Shown here in pieces: positions 23,709 through 33,131 of a stretch of 64,000 bases of DNA. Numbering within the stretch: position 1 is the first letter of the stretch; each line of letters opens with the position of its first letter. The position numbers and the translations under genes were made by a program. The stretch lies in NCBI RefSeq assembly GCF_030144325.1, contig NZ_CP126307.1:558001-622000 (forward strand), read 5' to 3'. This stretch comes from Bosea vestrisii. Lineage in GTDB: Bacteria; Pseudomonadota; Alphaproteobacteria; Rhizobiales; Beijerinckiaceae. Below the pieces are notes generated by a model, which worked only from the letters and a program-made list of their open reading frames with translations, was not told the origin of the DNA and did not search any database.

Positions 23709-25402
23709 GCCTGAACGCACCCGCGACACCTGCAGAACGGCCGCCAGCAACCCGCTGGCGGCCGTCGACGCGTCTGCTGTATGTCACGGTGGCTGCGGCG
23801 GGGCTGGTCGCGCTGCCAGTGCTGGCGCTCGCCTTCACCGCGCTGTCGCGCGAGGCGCTGACGGTCTGGCCGCATCTGACCGCCAACGTCTTGCCTGTCG
23901 CGCTCTGGAACACCGCCCTGCTGCTCGCCGGCATCGCCCTGTTCTGCGGGGCTGTCGGAACCGGCGCTGCCTGGCTGGTGACGCAATACGAGTTTCCCGG
24001 CCGGCGCAGCCTGGAATGGCTGCTCGTGCTGCCGCTCGCGTTGCCGACCTACATCACCGCCTATGTCTACGTCGAAATCCTCGGCTTCCAGGGGCCGTTC
24101 CAGAGCGCGCTCAGGGCGCTCACCGGCTGGCGCTCGCTGCGCGACTACTGGTTTCCCGACCCGCGCAACCTGCCGGGCGCGATCCTGATCCTCGGGCTCG
24201 TGCTCTACCCTTATGTCTATCTCAGCGTTCGCGCACTGTTCGCCATGCAGAGCGCCGCGCTGATCGAATCCGCCCGCACGCTCGGAACCAGGCGCTGGCC
24301 GCTGTTCTGGCGCATCGGCCTGCCGATGGCCCGTCCCGCCCTCGCCGCCGGGCTGACGCTCGCTCTGCTCGAGACGCTCAACGATATCGGCGCCAGCGAA
24401 TATCTCGGCGTCCGCTCGCTGACCATCTCGGTCTACACCACCTGGATCAATCGCGGCTCGCTGGCGGGCGCCACCCAGATCGCCTGCGTCATGCTGCTCG
24501 TCGTCGTCGGGCTGATGGTCGCCGAGGCGCGGACGCGCGGGGCGCGCCGTTTCACCCTGCCGGTGAAACGGCCGCGGCCGGTCGGCCGCATCCGGCTTTC
24601 CGGCGCCCGTGCCTGGACGGCAGCAGTCGCCTGCTTTCTGCCCGCGCTGTTCGGCGCGGTGCTGCCGCTCTTTTATCTGCTCGGCGAATTGTGGCGCCGC
24701 GACCTCTTCGCCCAGGCCGATGCGGCGCTGTGGCGGGCACTCGCCAACACCGTCTCGATCTCGGCGCTTTCGGCCGCGCTGATCGTGGCAATCGGCCTCG
24801 GCATCGCCGCGGCGCTTCGACTCGGGCGCGAGCGTGCCTTGCCGGCGCTCGCCCGCATCGCCTCGCTCGGTTACGCTTTGCCGGGGACGGTTCTGGCGCT
24901 CGGCCTGCTGGTGCCGCTCGCCGCCTTCGACAACCTCGTCGCCGATGCGAGCCGCGCGCTCCTGGGCGTGAGCCCCGGCCTGCTGCTTCTCGGCTCCGGC
25001 GCCGCGCTGGTGATTGCCTATCTGGTGCGCTTCCTGACCATCGCGGTGAACGGCGTCGAAAGCGGCTATGCCCGCATCTCGCCGCGTATCGACGACGCGG
25101 CGCGCTCGCTCGGCGCGAACAGGCACGAGCTCCTGCATCGGCTGCACTGGCCACTCATGCGCCCTGCCATCGCGGCCGCCGCCCTGCTCGTCTTCGTCGA
25201 CTGCATGAAAGAGCTGCCGGCGACGCTGCTACTGCGCCCGCTGAACTTCGATACCCTGGCCACGCTCGTTTACGGACATGCCGCTCGCGGCGTCTTCGAG
25301 GACGGCGCCCTGGCAGCCCTGCTGATCGTCGCGATCGGCATCTATCCGGCGCTCAGGCTGGCCCGAGCCGGCGAACAGTTGCCGGAATCGCGGGAAAATT
25401 GA
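23705..25402 (+). CDS. Ferric-iron ABC transporter permease (FbpB type, fused double permease)
   Basis: A 565-residue inner-membrane protein with about twelve hydrophobic helices and two BPD_transp_1 halves. Each half has an EAA-type cytoplasmic loop: ESARTLGTRRWPLFWRIGLP in the first and DDAARSLGANRHELLHRLHW in the second. This two-in-one layout is typical of FbpB/SfuB iron permeases. The start appears to be TTG at 23705, overlapping the TGA of the binding-protein gene (TTGA), implying translational coupling. The next gene is an unrelated AsmA protein. Confidence 0.93.
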   Translation: MSLNAPATPAERPPATRWRPSTRLLYVTVAAAGLVALPVLALAFTALSREALTVWPHLTANVLPVALWNTALLLAGIALFCGAVGTGAAWLVTQYEFPGRRSLEWLLVLPLALPTYITAYVYVEILGFQGPFQSALRALTGWRSLRDYWFPDPRNLPGAILILGLVLYPYVYLSVRALFAMQSAALIESARTLGTRRWPLFWRIGLPMARPALAAGLTLALLETLNDIGASEYLGVRSLTISVYTTWINRGSLAGATQIACVMLLVVVGLMVAEARTRGARRFTLPVKRPRPVGRIRLSGARAWTAAVACFLPALFGAVLPLFYLLGELWRRDLFAQADAALWRALANTVSISALSAALIVAIGLGIAAALRLGRERALPALARIASLGYALPGTVLALGLLVPLAAFDNLVADASRALLGVSPGLLLLGSGAALVIAYLVRFLTIAVNGVESGYARISPRIDDAARSLGANRHELLHRLHWPLMRPAIAAAALLVFVDCMKELPATLLLRPLNFDTLATLVYGHAARGVFEDGALAALLIVAIGIYPALRLARAGEQLPESREN

Positions 25403-25527
25403 ACTATTTCCCCGGCTTTGCGAGCGTCGTCCGGGGCGCTGAACTCGACATTCGTAAACCGGGGGGCTAAACCCTTGCCGCGCGACATATATCGGCCGCC
25501 TCAAGCCGATTCGGCCGCGATATCAGG

Positions 25528-27327
25528 ATGCCTGACGACGACACCTCCGCCGTCGGGCCGATGAAGGCCAAACGCCAGGCCATGTCACGACGCACACTCT
25601 TCCTCGGCCTCGCCGCCGCTGCGCTGCTGCTCGTCCTCGGGCTGCGGCCGTGGAATCTGGCGTTGTCGCATGTCGAGCGTTCCGTCATCGCCGGCATCGA
25701 GGCCCGGACCGGCCTCAAGGTGACGGCGCTGCGCCGCGCCGAGATCGCTTTTCTGCCCCTGCCCCGGATCAGCCTGTCGGATGTGAGTTTCGTCGATCCG
25801 CAGGGCGTGCTGTCAGGTAAGGCGGCGCGTCTGCGTGCCCGCGCCCGGCTGCTGTCACTGATCGGCGGCCAGCTCGACTTCGACCGCATCGACCTCGTCG
25901 CCCCCGAGCTCGATCTCGCTGTGGCTGACACCGGTAGCTACGCCGAATGGCAGAACCGCGCGCTGGGTTATCTCACCCGCCTCGAAAGCCAGACCCGGCT
26001 CATCCTGACCTCCGGCAGCGTCATGATCCGTGCCGGCGGCACAGTTCTGACCACGCTGCGCGACGTCAATGTGGTGATCGACGAGCGGACTGCCCAGGCG
26101 CCGGTCACCCTTGCCGGCTCGTTCAGCTGGCGCGGCGAAGCCACCAAGGTGGACCTGTTCTGGCCGGTGGCTGGGGAGCGGGCACGCACCGGCTTCTCAC
26201 TCGGCTCGCGCTTGATGAGCCTGCGGTTCAACGGCACGCGCTCGGCTGCGCAGGGCGTCACCAACGGCCAGATCGAGTTCAGCACGAAATCGCTCCCGGA
26301 CGCCCTGGCCTGGATCGGACCGCGCCCGCGCATCGCCTCGCTGGTTCGCCAAGTCGAGCTGACCGCGCAGGCTCAGCTCAGCCAGAACAGCGCCTCGCTC
26401 GACTCCGTCGTCGCCATGGTCGATGGCGATCAGCTCGACGGCGCGCTGAAGCTCGACGGCTCGATGCCGAACTGGGCGCTCTCCGGGACGCTCGCCGGAG
26501 CCGAGTTCGATCTCGGCCGCCTGCTCCAGCAGGCTGGGCTGCCGGCGCCTTCCGGAGGTGGTGAGGCCGGTAACGCACCGCTCGAGTTCGATAGCTGGAC
26601 CACCAATGATATCGACCTGCGCCTGTCGCTCGATTCCGCGAAGGTCGGCAGCGCCCGTGTCCGCGATCTGGCGGCGCAGCTGCTGATACGCAAAGGCAGG
26701 TTCGAGGCCTCGCTCCTGCGCGCCGCCGCCTATGGCGGCTCGGCCCGCGCCCGAATCCTCGCCACGCCGGTTGCGGCCGGCTCGGACGTCAAGCTGCAGC
26801 TCGGGCTGGAGAAGGTGAATCTGGCGCTGGCGGCCGACGACCTGCCGGAGCTCGCCCGCCTCAGCGGCACAGCGACCGGCCAACTCGCCTTCGACGGTGT
26901 CGGAAATAGCCTGGACCAGGTGGTGAGTTCGCTGACCGGCCGGGCCAATCTGACGATCCGGCAAGGCGAGTTCCGCGGCATCGCCTTCGCCGATTTGCTG
27001 CGCAAGGCCGAGAAGCCTCCGGCCTCAGCGCGCGACTGGCGCCAAGGCAAAAGCGCCTTCGAAACCCTGCAGCTGGCTGCGCTCGCCAATCTCGGCGTGC
27101 TCTACCTCACCGACACTCAGCTCGCCGGCTCGGGCTACGGCGTCGTCCTGAACGGCACTGCCGATCTCAGCCGGCGCTGGCTCGACCTCAACGGCGCCCT
27201 GAGCTCGACCGCGACCTCGACGCGCGTGCCGTTCGAGGTCCGCGGCCCCTTCTTCGGCGCCGCCTTCACACCCGAGATCGATGCGGCCTTACGGACGCCA
27301 GGCCCGCCGATCCCGCTGCTGCGCTAG
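25528..27327 (+). CDS. AsmA family protein
   Basis: A 599-residue envelope protein: one N-terminal transmembrane helix (about residues 24-42, TLFLGLAAAALLLVLGLRPW) and a long periplasmic part with the AsmA pattern, including ISLSDVSFVDPQG near the N-terminus and the AsmA_2-like C-terminal region (LTGRANLTIRQGEFRGIAF, then LDLNGALSS). AsmA-like proteins are bridge-like lipid carriers between the membranes. Possible starts are 25528, 25561 and 25582; the first is given. A repeat element follows the stop. Confidence 0.85.
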   Translation: MPDDDTSAVGPMKAKRQAMSRRTLFLGLAAAALLLVLGLRPWNLALSHVERSVIAGIEARTGLKVTALRRAEIAFLPLPRISLSDVSFVDPQGVLSGKAARLRARARLLSLIGGQLDFDRIDLVAPELDLAVADTGSYAEWQNRALGYLTRLESQTRLILTSGSVMIRAGGTVLTTLRDVNVVIDERTAQAPVTLAGSFSWRGEATKVDLFWPVAGERARTGFSLGSRLMSLRFNGTRSAAQGVTNGQIEFSTKSLPDALAWIGPRPRIASLVRQVELTAQAQLSQNSASLDSVVAMVDGDQLDGALKLDGSMPNWALSGTLAGAEFDLGRLLQQAGLPAPSGGGEAGNAPLEFDSWTTNDIDLRLSLDSAKVGSARVRDLAAQLLIRKGRFEASLLRAAAYGGSARARILATPVAAGSDVKLQLGLEKVNLALAADDLPELARLSGTATGQLAFDGVGNSLDQVVSSLTGRANLTIRQGEFRGIAFADLLRKAEKPPASARDWRQGKSAFETLQLAALANLGVLYLTDTQLAGSGYGVVLNGTADLSRRWLDLNGALSSTATSTRVPFEVRGPFFGAAFTPEIDAALRTPGPPIPLLR

Positions 27328-27330
27328 GCG

Positions 27331-27442
27331 CGCATCGTTCTCGGGCGAAGCGAAGCGCAGACCCGAAATCTCATGATGAGAAAGCGCGCCCTGGGGCCTC
27401 TTCCGGCCTGAGACATGGTCGGCTCAAGGCCGACCATGGCGT
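27331..27442. repeat. 110-bp multi-hairpin intergenic element, copy 2
   Basis: It has the same core (TTCTCGGGCGAAGCGAAGCG) as copy 1. Its 3' hairpin differs in sequence but not in pairing: ATGGTCGGC ... GCCGACCAT instead of ATGCTCGGG ... CCCGAGCAT, a set of compensatory changes. It lies between the convergent AsmA and gyrA genes. Confidence 0.85.
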
Positions 27443-27472
27443 CACTTCACGGCGGGCCTCGCCGGGGTCGGC

Positions 27473-30277
27473 TCACGCCTCCCCAGCCGGCTCCTCGCCC
27501 CCACCGTTCTCGCCGCCGCCGTTCTCGGCCTCGCCGGTCTCGCCCTCTTCGTCGGCCTCCTCGCCGATCCGCTCGACCGAGACAACCTTCTCGCCCTCAG
27601 CCGTGTCGAAGATGGTGACGCCTTGCGTCGAACGTCCGGCGATGCGGATCGGCTTGGGGCCCTCCACCGGGATGCGGATGACCTGGCCGCCATCGGTGAC
27701 CAGCATGATCTGGTCGGTCTCTGTCACCGGGAACGAGGCAATCAGCTTGCCGTTGCGCTCGTTGACGACCATGGCGGTGATGCCCTTGCCGCCCCGCCCG
27801 GTGACCCGGTACTCGAACGACGAGGTGCGCTTGCCATAGCCCTTTTCCGACACCGTCAGGATGAACTGCTCAGACGCGCCCATCTCGGCGTATTTGTCCT
27901 GGCCGAGCTCGATGTCACCGGCGGCCTCTTCCGCGTCGGCAACCGGCGCGGCCGTCTCGTCGCCATCGCCGGTCACGGCGCGGCGCGCCGCCGAGGCGAG
28001 CTTCAGGTAAGCAGCGCGCTCGTCCGGCGTCGCATCGAGATGGTGCAGGATCGCGAGCGAGATCACCTCGTCGCCCTTGGCAAGGTTAATGCCGCGCACG
28101 CCGGTCGAGTCGCGCCCCTTGAAGACGCGCACCTCCGGCACGGCGAAGCGAATGCTCTGGCCCTCGGCAGTCGTCAGCAGCACGTCGTCATGCTCGGAGC
28201 AGATCTGCACGTCGACGATGGAATCACCCTCGTCGAGCTTCATCGCGATCTTGCCGTTGCGGTTGACCTGAACGAAGTCGGAGAGCTTGTTGCGCCGGAC
28301 ATTGCCTGTCCTGGTCGCGAACATCACGTCGAGCCGCTCCCAGCTCTCCTCGTCCTCCGGCAGCGGCATCACCGTGGTGATGCGCTCGTCCTTGTCCAGC
28401 GGCAGCATGTTGTTGAGGAACTTGCCGCGCGCGTTCGGCGCCGACAGCGGCAACCGCCAGACCTTCTCCTTGTAGGCCTGGCCCAGCGAGGAGAAGAAGA
28501 TGATCGGCGTATGCGTGTCGGCGACGAAGAGGCGGGTGACGAAATCCTCCTCGCGGGTCGACATGCCGGAGCGGCCCTTGCCGCCGCGCTTCTGCGCCCG
28601 ATAGGTCGAGAGCGGCACACGCTTGATGTAGCCCGCATGGCTGACGGTGACGACCATGTCCTCGCGGGCGATCAGGTCCTCGTCGTCGAGGTCGGAACCC
28701 CAGTCCTGGATCACCGTGCGGCGCGGCGTGGCGAAGGCGGCCTTCACCTCGGCAAGCTCGGTCTTGATGATCTCCTGGATGCGCACCCGCGAACGCAGGA
28801 TGTCGAGATAATTGGCGATCTCCTTGGCGAGCTTTTCGAGCTCGTCGCCGATCTCGTCACGACCGAGAGCGGTCAGGCGGGCAAGGCGCAGCTCGAGGAT
28901 CGCCTTGGCCTGCGCGTCCGAGAGCCGATAGGTGCCGTCGGCATTCATCGGGTGACGCGGATCGTCGACCAGCGCGATCAGCGGTGCGATATCCTCGGCC
29001 GGCCAGTCCCGCGCCATCAAGGATTCATGCGCCGCGGCTGGTGTCGGCGCCGTGCGGATCAGGCGGATGACCTCATCGATATTCGCGACGGCGGTGGCGA
29101 GACCGCACAAGACATGGGCCCGCTCGCGCGCCTTGTTGAGCAAATAGCGGGTGCGCCGCGAGACGACTTCCTCACGGAACTCGACGAAGGCGGAGATGAA
29201 ATCCTTGAGATTCAGGATTTCGGGCCGGCCGCCTGTCAGCGCCACCATGTTGGCACCGAAGGAGGTCTGCAGCGGGGTGAAGCGATAGAGCTGGTTCAGC
29301 ACCACGTCGGCGACGGCATCGCGCTTGATCTCGATGACGACGCGCACGCCCTCGCGGTTCGATTCGTCGCGCAGGTCGGAGATGCCTTCGATCCGCTTCT
29401 CGCGGACGAGATCGGCGATCTTCTCGACCATCGTCGCCTTGTTCACCTGGTAGGGCACCTCGGTGACGATGATCGCCTCGCGCTCCTTGCGTAGCTCCTC
29501 GATATGCGTCTTCGAGCGCATCATGATCGAGCCGCGCCCGGTGTGATAGGCCGAATGGATGCCACTGCGGCCCATGATCTGGGCGCCGGTCGGGAAGTCC
29601 GGGCCGGGCACGATCTCGATCAGCTCGTCGATCGTGATCTCAGGATTCTCGATCAGCGCGATGCAGGCGTCGATCACCTCGCCGAGATTGTGCGGCGGGA
29701 TATTGGTCGCCATGCCGACCGCGATGCCGCCGGCGCCGTTGACGAGCAGGTTCGGATAGCGCGCCGGCAGGACCGTCGGCTCATGCTCCTTGCCGTCATA
29801 GTTCGGCTGGAAGTTGACGGTGTCGAGGTCGAGGTCTTCCAGCAGCGGCATCGCCGCCTTGTCGAGGCGCGCCTCGGTGTAGCGATCGGCCGCCGGGCTG
29901 TCGCCGTCCATCGAGCCGAAATTGCCCTGGCCGTCGATCAGCGGCAGGCGCAGCGAGAAATCCTGCGCCATGCGCACCAGCGCGTCATAGACCGCGAGAT
30001 TGCCGTGCGGATGGTATTTACCCATCGTGTCGCCGACGATGCGGGCGCATTTCGTATAGGGCCGGTCGGGCAGGTTCTTGTTCTCGTGCATCGAGAACAG
30101 GATGCGCCGGTGCACGGGCTTCAGGCCGTCGCGGACATCGGGAAGAGCGCGGCTGACGATCACGCTCATCGCGTAATCGAGATAGCTCTTCTTCATCTCG
30201 TCGGTGATCGCGATCGGCTTGATGTCGCCGCCGAACTGCGGGCCGTCGTCGCGCTTGTCGTCGTTGTCTTCGCTCAA
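27473..30277 (-). CDS. gyrA: DNA gyrase subunit A
   Basis: A 934-residue type II topoisomerase subunit. The catalytic tyrosine is Y133 (RYTEARL), the quinolone region reads HPHGNLAVYD (89-98), and the gyrase-specific GyrA box appears as QKRGGKG, separating it from ParC. Beta-pinwheel repeats follow and the tail is acidic and glycine-rich. The conserved N-terminus (PIAITDEMKKSYLDYAMSVI) requires a start upstream of any ATG, so the TTG at 30277 is used. Residues N93 and L94, at E. coli positions 82 and 83, differ from the usual Asp-Ser/Ala. Confidence 0.97.
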   Translation of the reverse strand: MSEDNDDKRDDGPQFGGDIKPIAITDEMKKSYLDYAMSVIVSRALPDVRDGLKPVHRRILFSMHENKNLPDRPYTKCARIVGDTMGKYHPHGNLAVYDALVRMAQDFSLRLPLIDGQGNFGSMDGDSPAADRYTEARLDKAAMPLLEDLDLDTVNFQPNYDGKEHEPTVLPARYPNLLVNGAGGIAVGMATNIPPHNLGEVIDACIALIENPEITIDELIEIVPGPDFPTGAQIMGRSGIHSAYHTGRGSIMMRSKTHIEELRKEREAIIVTEVPYQVNKATMVEKIADLVREKRIEGISDLRDESNREGVRVVIEIKRDAVADVVLNQLYRFTPLQTSFGANMVALTGGRPEILNLKDFISAFVEFREEVVSRRTRYLLNKARERAHVLCGLATAVANIDEVIRLIRTAPTPAAAHESLMARDWPAEDIAPLIALVDDPRHPMNADGTYRLSDAQAKAILELRLARLTALGRDEIGDELEKLAKEIANYLDILRSRVRIQEIIKTELAEVKAAFATPRRTVIQDWGSDLDDEDLIAREDMVVTVSHAGYIKRVPLSTYRAQKRGGKGRSGMSTREEDFVTRLFVADTHTPIIFFSSLGQAYKEKVWRLPLSAPNARGKFLNNMLPLDKDERITTVMPLPEDEESWERLDVMFATRTGNVRRNKLSDFVQVNRNGKIAMKLDEGDSIVDVQICSEHDDVLLTTAEGQSIRFAVPEVRVFKGRDSTGVRGINLAKGDEVISLAILHHLDATPDERAAYLKLASAARRAVTGDGDETAAPVADAEEAAGDIELGQDKYAEMGASEQFILTVSEKGYGKRTSSFEYRVTGRGGKGITAMVVNERNGKLIASFPVTETDQIMLVTDGGQVIRIPVEGPKPIRIAGRSTQGVTIFDTAEGEKVVSVERIGEEADEEGETGEAENGGGENGGGEEPAGEA

Positions 30278-30500
30278 GGGGAAAAGTCCCGTTTACCGCT
30301 GGTTTTTCAACGTTCTGGCTAGCCGATTCCGGCGCGCGAAGCCAGCAAAACGCGAATCTATTCAGAGAAAATAAAACCGTTTGATCGCAGCGGGTTGCGG
30401 GTGATTCTTGATTCGCTTTCGCGTGCCTTCCGCAATCTCGCCATGTTTCATGCGTGGTCGCGTACGGAAATTGCCAGATGCGTCATCGCGAGGATGCGAG

Positions 30501-31012
30501 CTAGATCTTCCGAACCTGCGGAGCGAAGCGCCGAAAGGCGTCTTCGATCTCCTCGTAGCAGCACGCAACCTCATTGAGTGAGAGGCGAAAGCCGTACCAG
30601 GTGACTGGCCACTCCTTTAAGGGATCGGTGACCGTAGGCACAAAACGCGCAGGCTCCGCCAGGTGAACCAGGACAGCCTTGGTATCCAGATTGGGATCGA
30701 AGGAATAACCCTGCACCGCGTCCCACGGCACCTTTCGCACAAACACGTACGGTGCCGTGATCCCCTCCGCATCGAACGCCAGGTGGATCGAGCGATCGAG
30801 CTCGCCAAATGCTTTTCCAAAGGCAAGAAGCAGGAACAGGAAGCCGAAAATAGTTCCACCTATAATGGCGGTCCATCCCCCTTGGACACGAGAAGGGCCA
30901 CCAGAAATCCACCGAAGCAAACATAGAAAAGCGCCGCCCCGCGGCTCTCATTGCCGCGAAATTCGATGCGGTTCGGCGCATTGGTCTCGGCCTGCACGTC
31001 GAAGACGCTCAT
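30501..31012 (-). pseudogene. Two-helix membrane protein (STM3941-like), frameshifted
   Basis: Two frames overlap. The first starts at 31012 (MSVFDVQAETNAPNR) and ends after the helix ALFYVCFGGFLVALLVSKG; the second continues GWTAIIGGTIFGFLFLLLAFG and a cytoplasmic PH-like domain with LAFDAEGITAP and VRKVPWDAV. Adding one C to the run of five at 30877-30881 joins them into about 170 residues. The two close helices followed by a PH-like domain resemble the STM3941 family of unknown function. Divergent from marC, 41 bases away. Either a sequencing error or a true inactivation. Confidence 0.7.
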
Positions 31013-31053
31013 GTCGTCTGGTTCGTTGCAGCAAGCTAGCATAGCGTAGCGGA

Positions 31054-31686
31054 ATGTTCGCCGAATATCTCTCCTCCGCCCTCGTCACCCTGCTGGTGAC
31101 GCTAGATCCGCCCGGGCTGGCGCCGATCTTCTTGTCGCTGACGCGCGGCATGTCGGCCAGCGAGCGCCGGCAGGTCGCGGTGCGTGCCTGCATCATCGCC
31201 TTCTGCATCATGGCCTTCTTCGGCCTCGCCGGTGACGTGGTGCTGAAGGCGCTCGGCGTCTCGCTGCCGGCCTTCCGCATCGCCGGCGGCCTGCTGCTGT
31301 TCTGGATCTCGTTCGAGATGGTGTTCGAGCGCCGCAACGAGCGCAAGCAGCAGACGGCCGAGACCGCGATCACCCAGGACCACATCCGCAACGTCGCCGC
31401 CTTCCCGCTGGCGATTCCGCTGATGGCAGGCCCCGGTGCGCTGACCGCGATGATGCTGCTCGCCGGCCGCGCCAATGGCGACATCGCCATGCTGGCCTCG
31501 CTCGCCGCGATCTGCGGGCTGGTGGTCCTCTCCTGCCTCGTCGTCTTCCTGATGGCGGTGCCGATCGCGCGGCTGCTCGGCATCACCGGCAATGTCGTGC
31601 TGACTCGCCTGCTCGGCGTCATCCTCGCCGCACTGGCGGTGCAGTTCGTCATCGACGGCGTGCGCGCCGTGATCCGGAGCGGCTAA
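31054..31686 (+). CDS. MarC (UPF0056) family integral membrane protein
   Basis: A 210-residue protein with six hydrophobic helices. Family motifs include LVTLDPPGLAPIFLSLT near the N-terminus and FPLAIPLMAGPGALTAMMLL in the second half. Despite the name, MarC proteins are not established antibiotic exporters; the function is unknown. It is divergent from the frameshifted membrane gene and ends 23 bases from the PepSY remnant on the other strand. Confidence 0.93.
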   Translation: MFAEYLSSALVTLLVTLDPPGLAPIFLSLTRGMSASERRQVAVRACIIAFCIMAFFGLAGDVVLKALGVSLPAFRIAGGLLLFWISFEMVFERRNERKQQTAETAITQDHIRNVAAFPLAIPLMAGPGALTAMMLLAGRANGDIAMLASLAAICGLVVLSCLVVFLMAVPIARLLGITGNVVLTRLLGVILAALAVQFVIDGVRAVIRSG

Positions 31687-31709
31687 GCCGCCCCGGATCG
31701 AATCTCGGC

Positions 31710-31977
31710 TCAGGCGGCTCGCGCCAGCTGCCAGCGGACAATGTCGACCAGCACGAAGAGCGCGAGGCTGACACCGGCCAGCGGCAGCGCCCAGCCCAAT
31801 CCCGCGGCGACGAGAGCCGCCAGCGCCCTGCCCGGCCAGCCGAGCCGCAGCCAGGCCTGGACCAGCGTCCGCGGCAGCGAGGCCGAGCCCCACCATCAGC
31901 AATTGGTTCGGCCAGCCGATCAGGATGCCCATATGGGCGTCGATCCCCCAGCGGATCAGCTTGGCGAGCAGCGGCAC
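31710..31977 (-). pseudogene. C-terminal remnant of a PepSY-TM family membrane protein
   Basis: Only the last part of the family is present. PLLAKLIRWGIDAHMGILIGWPNQLLM is the penultimate helix region in one frame; ALVAAGLGWALPLAGVSLALFVLVDIVRW is the last helix in another, with the break near 31890. The usual N-terminal 300 or more residues, including PepSY repeats, are missing: the GGCT-like gene occupies that place. Full-length members are iron-regulated or siderophore-linked membrane proteins. No normal ATG or ribosome site exists (GTG at 31977). The family call is from memory. Confidence 0.6.
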
Positions 31978-32019
31978 CTGCGAAAGCAGCGCTGCCGAAG
32001 TCGAGCCGACCCGGCACAG

Positions 32020-32367
32020 CTACGCCTTGACATAAACGAACGCCTCCTTGCCCGAAGCCAGACGGACGCTGATCCGCTTGTAGTCGGCGACCTCGTAGCG
32101 ATCAGCCGCCGCGAGCTCCTCGGCGCTGATGCTGAAGACCTTGCCGGCAACGCTGTCGGCCGGCTCGTCGCTCGGCGCCACCACCGGGTGGAAGCGCTTG
32201 CCGCTGGTGCGGATCACCTCGGGATCGGTGATCTCCAGCATGGTCTGGGAAAAACCCGGCATGGCGTCGTCATGGCCGTCGAGGAGGCGGCCGAAGGCCG
32301 AGAGTTGGACGTTCTCCTGCTGCAGCGTGCCATAGGAAAACAGGAAAATGCTGCGATCCTCGGCCAT
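32020..32367 (-). CDS. Gamma-glutamylcyclotransferase-like (AIG2) protein
   Basis: A 115-residue GGCT-fold protein. The nucleotide-free substrate loop FSYGTLQQENVQ is at 9-20, and the catalytic-type Glu lies in AADRYEVADYKRI. The family removes gamma-glutamyl groups as 5-oxoproline; the exact substrate is unknown. It lies 24 bases downstream of the isonitrile hydratase gene on the same strand and may share its transcript. Confidence 0.88.
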   Translation of the reverse strand: MAEDRSIFLFSYGTLQQENVQLSAFGRLLDGHDDAMPGFSQTMLEITDPEVIRTSGKRFHPVVAPSDEPADSVAGKVFSISAEELAAADRYEVADYKRISVRLASGKEAFVYVKA

Positions 32368-32391
32368 GCTCGCTCCGTACCAGGCGCGCCT

Positions 32392-33057
32392 CTAGAGCGC
32401 CGCCAGCAGCTTTTCGCGCGCCGCACGCGAGCCGGCAAGACGCTGCCGTGCCGCAGCCAGGATAAGCTCCGGCGCCTCCTGCGGCGTGCCCGCCCGGAAA
32501 GGCGGCTCCGGCGCATATTCGAGCGAGAGCTGGATCGTCTGCGCCTCCTCCTCGCCGAGCAGTTCGGCGATCACGGTGAGCCCGAAATCGATGCCGGAGG
32601 TGACGCCGCCGGCCGTGATCAGGTTGCCGTCGCGCACGACCCGCCCCTGCGTGGGGATCGCGCCGAACCGCGCCAGCAGGTCATGCGCGTTCCAGTGGCT
32701 GGTGGCGCGCTTACCCTTCAGCAACCCGGCCGTGCCCAGCACCAGCGATCCCGTGCAGACCGAGGTGAGATAACGCACCTGCACGGCCCGCTCGCGCAGG
32801 AAGGCGAGCACGGTTTCATCCTGGAGCAAGGCATTGACCCCGGCGCCGCCCGGCACGCAGAGCACGTCGAGCGGCGGGCACTCGGCGAAGGTCGTGGTCG
32901 GCGTCAGCGTCAGCCCGGTCGCGGCCTTGAGCGGCGCAGTATCCTTCCAGATCAGATGCACCTCAGCACCCCGGGCCGAAGCGAAGACCTCATAGGGACC
33001 GGTCAGGTCGAGCTGCTGGACCTGCGGGAAGACGAGGATGCCGAAGCTGAGAGACAT
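32392..33057 (-). CDS. inhA: Isonitrile hydratase-like DJ-1/PfpI family protein
   Basis: A 221-residue cytoplasmic enzyme. The catalytic cysteine is C101 in TSVCTGSLVLG, the same position as in Pseudomonas putida isonitrile hydratase, and LQLDLTGPYEV-like (VQQLDLTGPYEVF), PPLDVLCVPGG and RDGNLITAGGVTSGIDFGL agree with that enzyme, which converts isonitriles to N-formamides. The frame opens at 33117, but the ATG at 33057 starts the fold. It is divergent from the GlxA-type regulator 74 bases away, its likely controller. Confidence 0.85.
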   Translation of the reverse strand: MSLSFGILVFPQVQQLDLTGPYEVFASARGAEVHLIWKDTAPLKAATGLTLTPTTTFAECPPLDVLCVPGGAGVNALLQDETVLAFLRERAVQVRYLTSVCTGSLVLGTAGLLKGKRATSHWNAHDLLARFGAIPTQGRVVRDGNLITAGGVTSGIDFGLTVIAELLGEEEAQTIQLSLEYAPEPPFRAGTPQEAPELILAAARQRLAGSRAAREKLLAAL

Positions 33058-33131
33058 GGGCGGAACTCCTGATTGACGGGAGCAGCGTAGCGGGCAAAGC
33101 TCTGGCTGAACTGCCAAGCATCCCTCGCTTC

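Noticed and set aside
27623..29494. 623-codon open frame opposite gyrA
   Set aside because: It is antisense to conserved gyrA and has no recognisable domain or ribosome binding site.
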